A DNA stretch of 64,000 nucleotides from Apium graveolens (Eukaryota > Streptophyta > Magnoliopsida > Apiales > Apiaceae): positions 87,088,079 through 87,152,078 of the forward strand of contig NC_133653.1 in assembly GCF_009905375.1 (NCBI RefSeq), written 5' to 3'. Position numbers and translations under genes: made by a program. Below, one piece after another: positions 36,687 through 51,000 of this stretch (positions are counted from its first letter, which is position 1; every line of letters starts with the position of its first letter). The notes under the pieces were generated by a model, which worked only from the letters and a program-made list of their open reading frames with translations, made no database searches and was not told where the DNA came from.

Positions 36687-38033
36687 TCAAACAATTTGGC
36701 TCAGAATCAAAGGAAAATATGCAAGGAACTCAGAGTTTTGCTCAAGTTTTTCCATGTCTTCCTCTTGTAATGTAACCCAAGCTTCCATTCCCTTACCATC
36801 GCTAGTATCCATTAAGATTGCAGAATTTATATAATTTAAAGTATTTCCATACCAACTTGGCTTTCCAAATCCAAAATCAGTCTCATAAAATGGAAATCTG
36901 CACCAACTGCTTACTGCCAAAGTTCCCATCTCTTCACTTGTATTTCCCGCCATTTTTAATCTTTCCTTCATGCCTTTGAAGAAACCCCCAGTCTCAAACA
37001 TGTTCCTTATGTATCCATCTTTCATCTTTCTTACCTCCTTCACTAATTTTTCCGTCAAGACTTTTAAGTCTACGATATTTTCCTCGCCTGCCTCCCATTG
37101 CGCTCTTGAAGGTTGAAAAACATTGCCTATGCAGTGAAGGGGAATTGATGGAACCATCCTTTTCCTCAAGTTCACTGTTAGTAAAATTTCGTGTCTTTTG
37201 AACCTTTTTCTACTTGATTGGATGATCATGGTCCACAAGAAGCCCACGACAGCCTCAACACGAGTGGGGTAATTGACATCATTATCATCCATGCTGCATT
37301 TCTTTCTGAGATCCGCGATTACTGAATCACTCAAAATAAATCTCTTAGTCACAGTTTTGTGAATTATCTGGTTGTGTTTGGAGGCTCTTGCGCTGAAGGC
37401 AAGAGCCACATCTTGTGGAGGAAACAGAGAAGTGCAATCAAACACATAATTTTTGGGGACATATTCTGTATCATTTTTGAAACACTTGGCATTAATTGTG
37501 GACCATGTTCTGAAAAATGTTGCAGTTGCTGCAGCGTCTGCTATGACATGGCGAATGCATACCCCTATCGCGATTCCACCACACAAGAATCTGTTAACTT
37601 GAACAGCTAAGAGAACATTTTGATCTATGCTCAGCTGATGTTGTGATGAAAGTTGATGAGGATTGTACGGAAGTAACATCCGGAGATGATCAAGTTTTGG
37701 ATGTTTTGTCACAGAAGTCATGTCACATAAAACGCGGGCTTCCATATATTCAGCACCTTCCTCATTGCATTCGATAAGGAACTGATTCTTTTGCCTTCCA
37801 GCAAGTGGATACATCTCTGTTAGAGTTAGCGACAGCGATTTCTTGAGATGCTCACACGAAGAACTGATTTGATATAAACGATCAGTACTACGAGGATAAA
37901 ACAGTACTACTGGAACGGGAAGAGTAGCCGCTAATTGATCAAGAAAAGATAGCTTAAAATTTTTAAGGCCATCTGGGGTAGGAGAAGACGGTTTGATTGT
38001 TTCTGTTGACACAATTTCAACTCTAACAGCCAT
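36687..38033 (-). CDS. BAHD acyltransferase (vinorine synthase-like)
   Basis: Intact single-exon ORF of 448 codons, the usual length of BAHD enzymes. These cytosolic proteins move an acyl group from acyl-CoA to an alcohol or amine of a specialised metabolite. The catalytic HxxxD motif is present as RHVIADAAA (about residue 165), with the expected basic His and structural Asp. The C-terminal DFGWG motif appears as DFGFGKP (about residue 390), a Trp-to-Phe variant. The N-terminal VEIVSTETIKPSSPTPDGLK, FLDQLAATLPVPVVLFYP and SLTLTEMYPLAGR segments are the typical start of the vinorine synthase/stemmadenine acetyltransferase-type clade. Substrate cannot be told from sequence. No neighbour suggests a biosynthetic cluster. 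Confidence 0.95.
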   Translation of the reverse strand: MAVRVEIVSTETIKPSSPTPDGLKNFKLSFLDQLAATLPVPVVLFYPRSTDRLYQISSSCEHLKKSLSLTLTEMYPLAGRQKNQFLIECNEEGAEYMEARVLCDMTSVTKHPKLDHLRMLLPYNPHQLSSQHQLSIDQNVLLAVQVNRFLCGGIAIGVCIRHVIADAAATATFFRTWSTINAKCFKNDTEYVPKNYVFDCTSLFPPQDVALAFSARASKHNQIIHKTVTKRFILSDSVIADLRKKCSMDDNDVNYPTRVEAVVGFLWTMIIQSSRKRFKRHEILLTVNLRKRMVPSIPLHCIGNVFQPSRAQWEAGEENIVDLKVLTEKLVKEVRKMKDGYIRNMFETGGFFKGMKERLKMAGNTSEEMGTLAVSSWCRFPFYETDFGFGKPSWYGNTLNYINSAILMDTSDGKGMEAWVTLQEEDMEKLEQNSEFLAYFPLILSQIV

Positions 38034-39021
38034 GACAGTTACTAATTATGTTGTGGAAGTTAAATGCAACATAAACCTATGTATAATGCATGAGTAGATT
38101 GCATATAATACATATACAGATCATCTATGCAAAGGCGGCTTGAAGAATATAGAAATTTGTAGTTTAGTATGATTTTTACAGAACTTGCACAGCATAGATA
38201 TCGTTATGTTCGAAAGCTAATTCCTTCTAGCCTAGGTGATAATCCTAGTAAATTAGCATTGTGCTTTGAAATTTGATCTGTCAAGTCCTTCCAAAAAATA
38301 TACATGTCATTGAACTATTGCACCTGTCTTGTGTTGATAAAAAAGGGATCTTGTAAGACAGCCGAAAGAAAGATACTTAGATGAAGAAGGGTGACTGGTT
38401 TACTAGAAGAAAGCAACATTAGGTGGGTGTGTGTGTGTGTGTCGAGGGAAAAATAAAGATCCACATACATATAAAACCTATTACATTTCGAGTTGATGTA
38501 ATTTAAATGTTCTGCATACTGTTGAAGAAAGTTCTTGGGCAAGTTACACATATCGTGTGAGATGATATTTTATCATGCTATTCAGTATCAAGTGCTGTGT
38601 GTGTGTAGTGCATTCCCTTCATGGTGCTAGGCACTGTTTTAAATTGCCTGCTCTGTCCAGTTGATTGAAATGTAACCATGTAATAACATTGTTCATATCC
38701 TGTTCGGTTCATATATCTAATTAATAACTTAAACACACTGAAACTTAGTTATAATGGAACTTCACATTTGGCATTACATAAAACCGGAACAAACAAACCA
38801 ATATATAAAATTATTAATTCAAACAAACCCTTTCATGTCAAGCTTCTTGTAACTGCATATTACATCAACTAACATCATACAGTAATGCTATTAACTCATT
38901 GAGTGTTCAATTCTGTCAACTAGTAGCATTTTTGTACAGAAACCAACAAATTTTGTTTTTCATGAAAGTATACAGATTTCTCCGGTAAAAGGTTGTTTAT
39001 CAATGGTGCCAACATGAGAAG
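38034..39021. other. BAHD upstream region and gamma-SNAP 3' flank
   Basis: AT-rich spacer with GT microsatellites near 38425-38442 and 38597-38607. The left side should hold the BAHD promoter (a weak ATTATACATA near 38075 on the minus strand is the only TATA-like candidate), the right side the gamma-SNAP 3' UTR. No ORF with recognisable content. Confidence 0.55.
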
Positions 39022-42000
39022 CTAAGTGAGATCATTTTCATCTAGTGGCTCTTCTTGCTCCTTTACAGCCTCGCTCTTTAATCCGCCCACATCTCCTGTT
39101 GGTAGCTTTCTGGCAAGCTTAATGATCTATCACCAATATAATACAAGTTAAGGATGCCCAAAAACCAAGTTTGCTAGATAATTCTCACCAAGGACTGGCC
39201 TAACAAAAATTTACATCCAAAGGATCTTCTAGATCTTTAGCTACCATGTATCTTCATGTTATAAAATTGTCATGTAATTTTGCTATTCATACTTTCTTAC
39301 AAACAAAATATATGGGTGATGGTTTAATGATGAATTGGAATCTCTATTACATGTTAAAGACTTAAAGGCGACACACCAGGACCAAAGAAGTGGACTTGTA
39401 AATTGTGCAAGTATGCAGTGGGTCGTTATAATTTGCTATTAAAGACGATATGACCAGATTCAAGTGATCAGTCTCAGCTAAATGTGATCAAGGTTGTTAA
39501 GTCGACAAGTCGAGCCTCGGCGCCCGGGTACCTTGGAATTGACTAGTCGACAAGTCGTCTGACTAGTCGTAAAAGTTGACAAATAGTCAAGATACATATA
39601 TTTAGAATAACTAGTAATATAGCCCGTGCTTCGCACACAGAATTTTTGTTATATACAATATTAATTATTTTAATATTATATACTCTTTCCTTTATAAACT
39701 ACAACTATTTTGTTTTTTTAAATGGAGGAGATTAAAATACAGTCCCCACAATTTTGATTGTTCGGTCCAAAACAAATATGTTGAAGTGGTCTAATTTTAT
39801 GTTTATGAAAATGTTATTGATCAATTTTTTTAATGAAATTCACTTTAAATTTCGTAACATAAAATATTTAAAAAAACTCATTTCGATAATTGCACGGTAT
39901 ATTATTTCACAACCTGCAAAGTGATTTTCTCAAATGAAATTGCACAAACTCTGCTCTTCACGAATGGAGATCAGAAATTTATTCCAGCAAAAAATTTAAT
40001 AAGTTGTGCTACCAAAAATAATAATAATGAAAGTTCTATCTTATTAAAGTTTTAGGAGCAACTGAGAGTATGCAATGTGCTTGTTGACATAATCTTGCAC
40101 AATAATCTCAGGATATGGGCAACTCTTAGTTAGAATAATAATAAATATATAATATAAAATGAACACAAGTCAACTCCATAGTTCAAATAAAAACTAATAG
40201 ATAACAAGTTCAAATAACCAAAGTCAAGCATGTCTAAGCAAATAAAAATATAATCAAAGAGTTGAATCAACTAAATAAACACAATCATGCATCATAGTCA
40301 TCCATCTCGGAATCATCATGATCTCCATCTCCATCTCCTTCTCCCTCAGTATTATCCTCGGGTGGCATACAGGTGCAGTAGAGGTGCAGTAGTGTGTGTA
40401 CTGTGTGGTGCAGAGTGAAGCAATAGTAGGCAGAGTGAAGCAGTAGCAGTGAAGTTGCAGAGGATTATTTTTTGATTTTGTAATTTGCAGCAGAGTGTGT
40501 ACAAATGATTAAATTAGCAGTGCAATTTAATAATAGTGAGTTAAATGGACAAAATTTGATGATCGAATACATATTATATTGATAACTTGCTTTTGAAAAA
40601 ACAAGTAATAAATTAAAATTCAGAACTTGTTTAATTAATTATAAAATAAAGGGGAATTTGTTTTTTACAGCAAAAAATGAAATTATTTCGAAGATGTAAA
40701 GAATAAAAATCATATTATTTTGACTTTTAAAGTAAAAATCAAAATCAAAACTTTAAAAAAGAAAGTTAAAAATTGTTTTTGTTGTATATATACACAAGTA
40801 TATAGATACGCACAACGTAAAAAAAAGTATAAAAAGATGAAGAGGTTAAGATTGGAAAAAGAAGAAGAAACAAAACAGAGAGAGAAGATGAGACAGAAGA
40901 GATGAAGAGAGAAAAGAAGAAGATACGAAGAAAAACTTACCGGAGAAGATGAGGAAGAGCGGCCAGAGATGGAGATGGAGATGAGATGAAGTCGGCGCTG
41001 AATGGATCTTTGTGTTTGAGACAAACAAAATGTAAGTTTAAATCTAAAAAACTCTTTTTATCAAGTTGGGTTTTTGGTCGAGTTTCGGGCCGGGTTCCAG
41101 GTCGGATCCGGGTAAAGCCCATGGACTTCAAACTCACAAGTCGAGACTCGACTTTTTCCCACATGTTGACTTGTCGACTAGTCGCCGACGTCGAAAAAAC
41201 AACCATGAATGTGATTATGTGAAGGGAGTCGGTCAGCTAAAGTCAAGAACTCGATGCCAGCTTTTAACAATTCAGCTTTAAAGTTAGAGTTGATAAATAA
41301 TATGTACATACATTTCTGTGATAAATAATATGTAGATACATTTCTGTAATATAATGTTGAAAAGTAATGTTTTCAAGGTAGTAAATAGACTAATCTCTCT
41401 ATATTGTAAGCACTGAAGAAGTTAATTCATATTTTCTAATTACAATGTATCAACTATAAGGTTCATCTTCTTCTGCAGGATATATATAAATTCATACTTA
41501 ATCAGTTGGTACGTAGTGGGCCAATTCCACAAAAAAATGGTAGTTTTATTTATTGCTATAAATCACTAGGACGATGCCACTTTTATAAAGACTAATCTAA
41601 AAAGATCACTATAAGATATATACAAAAGTTCCTCATTGTTTGATTATGTAAATAGCCATTGTACAGTACGAAGATAAATTATATAGGTCCATATTAGATC
41701 CACCAAATCAATATTATAAAATTTATATTTCATGGCATGTAGATGGATAATGTATGTTCAGAACAGATGACAAATAGAATAATACGACTTACCGCATGAT
41801 CAAGATTGGATATAGTGCTTGACTTAGCTACACACTTGATTTCTTCAACAACGCCTTCAAAGTATGCTGAAAGAAGTTTAGCTGCACTTCGACTTTGATC
41901 GCTACTCAAGAAAGCATCAACCCTGCAAAAGAAGAGCCTAATCAGCAACTGAAATAGCTACTACTGTATGAAATTAGGAGTATTAACATTCAACAAACTG

Positions 42001-45000
42001 AAGATGTCTGTACTCTGTACAATATTTACTATTCAATCCTTGAACACACACAAAAAAACTGTTACGCAAAGACTTTTGGCAAGTTTGGAGACGAGTCTGT
42101 TAGATTTTTATAAATAAATGATAATTGATAACAAGTAAACTAAAAAGTAAACTAAAACAAAACTATTTTATTGTCAGATGCCATGAGTTGCAAAATACTT
42201 TCCGTAAGCCTGTTTATATAGGCTACACATCTAACAAACACACCTACAAATATAACCCTATCCCAATAAAATCTAATCTAGAATTTCAAACACTGCATTA
42301 TCTAATAATTATTCAAAAACTAGTTCAACAACCTAATCAACATAAATTTATAATACAATACAAATAATTTTGAATTATTATTTCCAACAGAGTTTGGCTT
42401 CTGGGGAGATAAACTTTGAAATGCTAAACGTATGACTCCAAACCCTAGCAAATACAACTCAATTATCGCACTATTTCGCAGATATCAACAAGAACAAGCA
42501 AACTACAAACTCAATTAATAATAGACTGTTTATAATGTAAAGAGCACTCCAATATTACAAGATTGGCTTGGGTAATTCGAGAGACCCAGCTGCTCTCCCA
42601 AAACATGAAAAACAAGACTCACACAATCGATAACCTAATTAGATCCCCAATTCTCCTCTTATCCTTTCCCCGTGGGCCCTCCTCCTGTTTCTTTTCCTTT
42701 TTCTATTTGTTATCTCTCTTTTCTCATTTTAGTCCACCTGTTACTTCTCATTTGACTGTTTTGCCCCTTGACTGTCTTCACACTTTTTCTTACGCCTGCT
42801 GTATGTCTTTAAGTCCATGGGCTGGTGAGTGCGATGTATAACATTACCCCGCTTCCAAACACGCACCTTGTCCTCAAGGTCAAAATCAGGAAAAAGATCA
42901 TTGATCATTGCTGCCTCCTCCCAGGTTCCCTCAAAGTCTGGTAAATCTTGCCATTTCAACAGCACTTCCAATCGTCCGTCTTGACCAAGACCTACACGAC
43001 GAACTTGCACCAATTCTGCAGGTGCCACAAGCAACTCCAAATCAGGGCTCAGCTAGCTGCTCAGGAGGAATAGAAGGAGAAGACTGCACATGTCCCATTG
43101 CACGACGGAGTTGGGATACATGGAACACCGGGTGTAACTTAATTGTATCTGGCAGTTTTAGTTTATAGGCAACATGTCCTATCTTTGCCAAAACCTCAAA
43201 AGGGCCATAGAAACGAGCAGCAAGCTTTTCAAAAGGCCTCTTTGCCAAGGAACATTGTCTATACGGCTGCAGTTTGAGATGGACCCTCTCACCCACTGCA
43301 AAACTCTCATCCCTGCGCTTCAAATCAGCATTAAGTTTCATTTTCTGTTGGGCTCGCAGCAGATTGAAGTGTAAACCATCAAGCACAGCGTATCGCTCTT
43401 GTAATAATTCCGCAATACTATGCACAACCGTCCGCCCCTTCCCCACTCAATTGATTGTTGGTGGGTCATGTCCGTAAACAATTTTAATGGGGTGAATTTA
43501 GCAGACATGTGGGGAGAAGTATTATAGGAAAATTCAGCCCAAGCTAACCATTTAGCCCCAGTGCGGGGTTGTCCTCCAACAAAGCATCGCAGATATGTCT
43601 CCAATGTTTTATTAACAATTTCTGTTTGCCCATCCGTCTGTGGGTGATAGGCGGTACTGCGTTTTAAGCCCGTGCCATGTACCTTGAAGAGCTCGCGCCA
43701 GAAATTACTCAAAAATACCCTGTCCCGATCAGAAATTATAGAAGCTGGAAAACCGTGTAAACGAACTACTTCTTTGATGAAAACCCCGGCCACCGTAGCT
43801 TCTGTAAAAGGGTGCCTCAAGCCCACAAAATGTGCATACTTTGACAAACGATCCACAGTTACAAAGATTGTGTCCACCCCTTTCGAATGTGATAAGCCCT
43901 CGATAAAGTCCATGGAGACATCCTCCCAAACCCTGGCAGTGGCAATGGTTTTAACAACCCCGCTGGAGATTTCTGAGACAACTTGTTTTGTTGGCATATT
44001 ACGCAATGTTGCACGTACATGATGACATCCTTACGATTTCTGACCCAATACCATTCTGCACTCAACCGTAGATAGGTCTTAGTCTCACCTGTATGTCCCC
44101 CCACTGCTGTACAATGATATTCATGTAATAAGAGGTTTTTAAATTTAGTACAGCAGGCGACCCTCAATCAAAGAAAACCCCTTGTGCTCTTGCTGATTAT
44201 TTTCCAAGTCAGCTGTGATTTGTTTCAACAATGGATCGTGTTGTACTTCATCCACAAGCTCAGACCAGTCCACCCTTGAGACCGTGACCACGGCTGCCAA
44301 TACGTTTCCCACTGTTTCCTTGACAAAGCGTCCGCCACTTTGTTTGAACTTTCAGTTTTGAACTGAATCTCAAAGAAATGCCCCATTAATTTAGTCATCC
44401 ACTTGTGAAAATCTCCCCTCACTTCACGTTGTTGAGTTAAATGACGAAGGCTTTGTTAATCGGTACTTACCACGAAGTGCCTTCCCATCAAGTAGTGGCG
44501 CCAATTTTGCACAGCAAGGCAAATGGCCATTAATTCTTTTTTGTAGATAATTTCAGTTGTGCCTTAGGACCTAATAATTTGTTGTAGTACGCAATGGGCC
44601 TGTTCTGCTGCATTAACACAACGCCCAACCCATACCCAGAAACATCTGTTTCCAGCACGAACTCCTAAACAAAATCTGGCATAACAAGAACATGGGGAGA
44701 AATCATTGCCTGTTTCAAGTTGTTAAAAGCAATGGTTGCTTCTTCTGTCCATCCAAACTTATCTTTCCTCAATTGATCAGTTAAGACCCGTGCAATGTGT
44801 GTGTATCCAGCTACATATTTTCTGTAGTATCCGGTGAGTCCAAGGAATCCATGCAGCTCCCTCAAGGTGCGTGGAGTTGGCCACTCCATAATAGCCTCTA
44901 ATTTATCTTCCTCGGCTGCAACCCCCACACTTGAAATAGTGTGACCCAAATAAGCAACTTGACTTTGGCCAAATACACATTTTTTAAAATTTGCCACCAA

Positions 45001-48000
45001 CTGGTGCTTCTCCAAAGTACCCAGGACCTGCTGCAAATGTGCCCTGTGTTCTGCTTCTGTCTTGCTATACACAAGAATGTCGTCGAAAAAGACGAGCACA
45101 AATCTCCTCAAAAAAGGCCTGATGTCATTCATTAATGATTGGAAAGTCGCTGGTGCATTCATAATACCGAAGAGCATTATGAAAAATTCGTAATGTCCAT
45201 CGTGTGTGCGAAATGCTGTTTTGTGGGTGTCTTCCTGACGTACCAAGATCTGATGATACCTAGCCTTGAGTTCTAGCTTAGAGAAAAATTTTGTCCCGTG
45301 CAACTCTTCCAAAAGCTCGTTTATAACGGGGATTGGTATTTGTCAGGAACGGTTTCTTTGTTCAACGCCCTATAATCCATGCAAAAACGCCATGAATTAT
45401 ATTTCTTTCACACAAGAAGCACCGGACTAGAGAATGGGCTAGTGGATGCCCTGATGATTCATGATTCTACTTATTTATCAACCTTTCTATTTCATCTTTC
45501 TGAAACTGGGGGTACCTATATAGGCGTACCCCAACTGGATTCCTTCCTTCCTTCAAACAAATCGCGTGTTCATGCCCTCGGCTTGGGGGTAGTCCACTTG
45601 GTTCCTTGAACAAGGCCTGATGTTGCTGCACCACCTCAGTCAAAAATGATGGAACCTCAAAGTCAGTCTTGTTTGTTTGCTTTTTCTTTGTTTTCTCCAG
45701 CCTGTTAATCTCCACACAGTACCCCTGTTTTTCCTTCCTAATTGTTTTGTTCGTAACAAGAGAGATTTTTTACCGCACAAGAGAGGGGTCCCCAACTAAT
45801 GTCACCAGATTATCGCCAACACTGAATTGCAGGATCTGTGACTTCCAATTAGTAACAACAGCCCCCAGTTTTTCAAGCCATTGTACTACCAATATAATAT
45901 CTGTTGTGCCCAACTTCAATGGCAGAAAATCTTCTTGTATTACTACATCCCCATCCAAACTACATTCTCATATACACCACTCCCCTTTATGGCCTCCCCA
46001 TTCCCTAAGGACACTCCAAATCCTCCCGACTCCGTGACTGGTAATCCCAGGGCTGCTACTTTTTCCAGCGACACAAAGTTATGTGTAGCCCTAGGTCGAT
46101 ATACTATCACCTCCTTATTCGGAATTTTTCCCCTTAATTTCATAATTCTTGGACTTGACAAACCGACAACTGAATTTAAAGAGACCTCGGATTGGACATG
46201 TACCTCACTTGGTGTTTCCTCAGTGAGAGAAGGGGGGGGGTCACTGCCTGCTTCCTCCGAGCTATCATCTCCATCTTCATCAATTAACAGCATGCTCAAC
46301 TCCCTCTTTCGACATTTATAGCATTTATTCCACTTCTCATCGCATCGAAAACAGAGGCCCTTTGAACGCTTCTCCTGCAATTCCTTCTCTGACAACCTTC
46401 GTATTTCTCCTCCTGTGCTCTTACTCTGACCCCCATTCAAATATTTAGATACAGCTGTAAGCCCTGGTGACTCCCCTCCTCCTGAGAACCCACTGCGAAC
46501 TGACATTGGGCTGGTCTGTGACCCATACGACGAGAGTGTAGATTGGTTCGGTCCCTTGGAAGAATATGTATAAGACCCAGCTCGAAACATGCTCCAACTA
46601 GACTTCTTCAATCCTACCATTCTGTTCTTTTCCTCCACTCGCACTGCAAACTCCATAGCTTGTTCTAGACTGATGGGATTCAAGATACGCACCTCGACCT
46701 TAATATCATCCTTTAGGCCATTCAAGAATAGACCTAATAAGATATTCTCATTCACACTGTCAAGAGCGGCTGCGGTTTCTATAAATCTCCTTTGATAATC
46801 ACCCACAGTGGTCGTCTGGACATTTGATAACCATTGCTCATACAGAGAGCCACCACTGGCTGGACAAAATTGTCGTTGTGAAAACCCCTTTAAATCAACC
46901 CAACGTCGTATCGGGTGTCGTTTATTCTCCCATTGGTACCATTTTAGGGCATCTCCTTCCAACGCAATCACCACCGCCTCAAGCCTCTCTTCTTCTGTTA
47001 AACGGTAAAAATTAAAATACCTTTCAACCCTCAACGCTCACCCATCAAGGTCCGTACCATCAAACAGCAGCATATCCAACTTCCAAAATCTCCATCCCCC
47101 TCCCATCGTCCCGCCAGGTCCTCCTCCATTCTGAAAATTCCTTTCACCTCCTGGGCTGCCAAACAATCCTCCAACTGGAACACCCAAAGTAGGGGTCCTA
47201 GCTGCACCCCGAATCGATGACTCACCATGGCTTGCAATCAACTCCATTTTCTTCAATGTGGGTTGTGCCACTGAATTGAATGTTTTTAACGCCGAACGAA
47301 CTTCATATTGGAACTGTTCCTGATCATTTTTCACTGAATAGATCAGGGCCTCCTGATGTTCACATACTCGAGAGATTCGCCCCTCCAATCGAGACACTAA
47401 TGACTCCATTTCCTCATTGTTTCTCTACGCGTTATCAGTCTGACCTTACAGCAATAGGTCCACCAAGGATCGATTCGTGCTCTGATACCAGTTGAAATGG
47501 TAAACGATGTATATGACTCCAAACCCTAGCAAATACAACTAAACTATCGCACTATTTCGCAGATATCAACAAGAACAAGCAAACTACAAACTCAATTAAT
47601 AATAATAGACTGTTTATAATGTAAAAAGCACTCCAATATTACAAAATTGGCTTGGGTAATTCGAGAGACCAAGCTTCTCTCCCAAAACATGAAAAAAAGC
47701 AATCAATAACCTAATTAGTTCCCCAATTCTCCTCTTATCCTTTCCTTGTGGGCCCTCCTTCTGTTTCTTTTCCTTCCTCTATTTATTATCTCTCTTTTCT
47801 CAATTTAGTCCACCTATTACTTCTCATTTGACTGTTTTGCCCCTTGACTGTCTTCACTCGTTTTCTTACGCCTGCTATATGTCTTTAAGTCCATGGGCTG
47901 GTGAGTGCGATGTATAACAAACTTTCCCATTAGTCGTGCACCTTACTAAGAAAACATAAAGTAAAAACAATAAAGCATGAAAGCCAGCTTACATTGCACT

Positions 48001-51000
48001 GGTGCTACAAAATCTAGAATCATTTTCTACCAAGTACAAAAGAATTCGATTTTTATAGACTAGAAATGCAACACGCAGTACCTAAGAAATTCCCGATTAA
48101 TCCCTAGAAGGTCCCCCTATCCATTTGTGTACCTGATTTTGTCCTAAAGGCTAAAATGTTACAAATGTAAAATTATAAAAAAAACATGTATAGAAAATAA
48201 TACATTTTTATATAGAGAGAGACCATATACCCGCGGAAATTTTCCGCTTATAGGTGAAACCCTAAAAATAATTATGCGCACATAGAGTGACGTGGCCCTG
48301 CATTAACATAAATATCCAGTGTTCATTCTTTTCGCAGAAATTTTCCACATATCCGGTTTCAACCGTCGAATGTTAGGGACCAGTACCCTTTACATTATAT
48401 CAAAATTTGATATCATATCATATGTATAGTAATATAATATAACAATGAATATTCAAACTAGATAATATAGTAACTACTTAAGAAGCATATCCCTAAATAT
48501 TATTACTAAAAGGTTTGCAATTTTCAGAACCTTGGGCTATATCTCTTCTTTCATTTATTTAAAAGCATCAATGCCATTGTAGTCACTATTCACAGTCCAG
48601 TAGTCCACCTTCATAACTTATTTTGCATAATAACTCTTTCCATACAAGCTTCCAACCACTAGGACTGGACTGACCAAAGAACATAGTGTAAAAAGGCAAA
48701 CAAAGCTAATTATCTGCTACATAAATGAAAATTACAACTAATACTAAGCTGCATTTAACTAAAATTTGATTGGTGCAAATATAATATATTATATAAATAT
48801 ATTAATATGATCAGGGATTATTGAGAACTTGCGGACTGTGAGAACCAAATTTTGTGCACTTAAATGGAAAGTGCTCAATAGTACATGGTGTCATAAATAA
48901 AAGAGCGGAACATTTTAATTCCCCACTTCTCATTATGAGTATGGTTCAAATTGTAGTCACACCCTATAATATATCTAAAAGTTGAGATCACACTGAGAGA
49001 AATTTTTGAAAGCTGTCACAAATTAGGAAAATGGCATACATCCTGATGTTCACCGACTACCGCGCACTTGTATATTAGTTTTCTGCAACAGTCCAACTGA
49101 ATCCACAATAGGATCAGCCTAAGCATTTATAATCTCTTTACAATGTACATTATGAACGATCTAAACCCGCTTCTCTCTAACAAGCCCATATTTTTTGTGA
49201 ACTTCTCTAACATAGCAAGACCTCTTCTAAAGATGACTATGAAAACTAGATGAGATTTTGTGAAAGTGGAAAAGGAGTGTCAAGCACAACTGAAGACTCG
49301 ACATACAAGCCCTCTTAAAGGCTGTACATTTTGAGAGATTGCAGTTTATCTGATATAAGAGTGACGATCACAATAGTTGTGAGACTCCGCATCAAATCTT
49401 AGTTAATCAATCAATCAGTATAGAAGTTTAAAATTAACTAATACCACAAAGAATCAAGATTTCACAGCATATGTTTAGTCATCAGAAATCGAATGTTGTC
49501 AATTTCACAAAAAAAATCAGATTTTAAGTTATTAAATATTTCTTTAAATTTAACCGTCTAGTCCATCCCTGCGCCTTTTATTTTTTTTTATTTTTTTAAA
49601 GTTAGGACTCACGCCTGGGGCATTCTTCACGCGTCCTCCTTACATTTACTTAAAAATGGTCCCTTCATTAAGAAAAAGACTGTAACCTAGTTCCCCACAC
49701 AAAAGAGCTAAAGCATACACAATGCAAGTGAACATGGCTCATAGTATGCAAGAAAGAAAGTCACAACTCATAATACATCTGAAAACGGAAGAAAAAAGAA
49801 ACCCATTCTTTTTGGGTTTTATTAAAACAATATTGCATAACTGCCTAACAAGATCAAACCAATAAATGCAAATAAATAAATAATAAATCATGTTTTGAGG
49901 AAGTAAATGAGGAAAAACCTTCTCAAACAAACAGCATACTTTAGAAATTAATAAGTAATCACAGATAAGATATGAAAGGAATCTCATCATAAAGTACATA
50001 GTGCAATAAACATAAAGAACTTTGACTTACTGACTACAGTCATTGTAACACTTCTGCGCTTGGTTGAAGTCATTGGCATAAAGGTATACAATGATAGCAC
50101 TGAGATATGCCTGTATTCAAAATAAAAAAACTTTTAGTTTTCCATGTCTAAGAGAAGTTATTGGACTTTGATCTAAAAAGAAAACGAAGAAAGATATACT
50201 TGCAAGCACTAAGGATAAAATTTGAAGAAAGCCTTTCTACCACTAAGGGTATCATAACAAATCGCAGAAACAGATAACTGTACCTCAGCAAGTATTTAAA
50301 TGGAACATATTGGTGAGCTTACAAAATCTAAGAGTAAAGCGTCATCTTCATGCTCAACTAGTTAAAAGGTTCCTAGGATATAAGTCTTTAAGAAATATTA
50401 TAAGCGCTACTTTTTTGGCATCTTTAATTATTGACCCAGTAAAGAAGGCTTTGATGAGATATATACCTAAATTTCATTGCCTAACAAACTAGAAATTTTT
50501 TCCTCAGAACCAGGTACAGAAATAGCGACATGTGAAATACTTTAACTCAAACAATATAGTTGGTTACTAATTAGTTAAATTTTATTTCATGTGTAAAAAA
50601 ATGTGCTTCAGGATTGTTATACTATCATCACAAGAAGGAAATGTAGACCTCAAATAATGGAAAGATAATATAATGCCAAGATAGGGTTAAAGCGTGAAAA
50701 ACAGATAGCTTTCATACCTTGCATTGGCTATGTGTTGCATTGCACTTGTCAGCCGATAAGCCCCACCTTAAAAGAAAAGTTGCAGCATCCGTATACCTTA
50801 TGAAATGTAAAAGATCATATTAACTTGACCAAACTAGTGGACAAATAATAAATAAGAATAACAAATGACTTCTATATTATAGATCATCAACTTGGAAGGA
50901 AAGAGCAGACAAGGTGATCTTAGTGTCAGAAGTTAGGATTAGCAACAAATTTAGCTGGCATCATACATGCTTCTAGCTATAAGGGATAATCGATTGATGA

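Larger units (their letters stand above)
42417..47919 (-). mobile_element. Ty3/gypsy chromovirus (Reina-like size) in gamma-SNAP intron 7
   Basis: LTRs of 427 bp each (42417-42843, 47493-47919), flanked by a perfect 5-bp duplication AACTT (42412-42416, 47920-47924). The PBS is at 47479-47490 in minus orientation. Total length 5.5 kb. Gag, protease, RT, RNase H, integrase and a C-terminal chromodomain follow in order on the minus strand, broken by several stops and shifts. Chromodomain plus short LTRs suggests the Reina lineage; that is inference. Confidence 0.94.

Noticed and set aside
38424..38442. GT repeat as a regulatory site
   Set aside because: Simple microsatellite; nothing ties it to regulation of the BAHD gene.
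49739..49999. 86-codon minus ORF in gamma-SNAP intron 7
   Set aside because: Hydrophobic AT-driven ORF, no domain, lies wholly in the intron beside exon 7.
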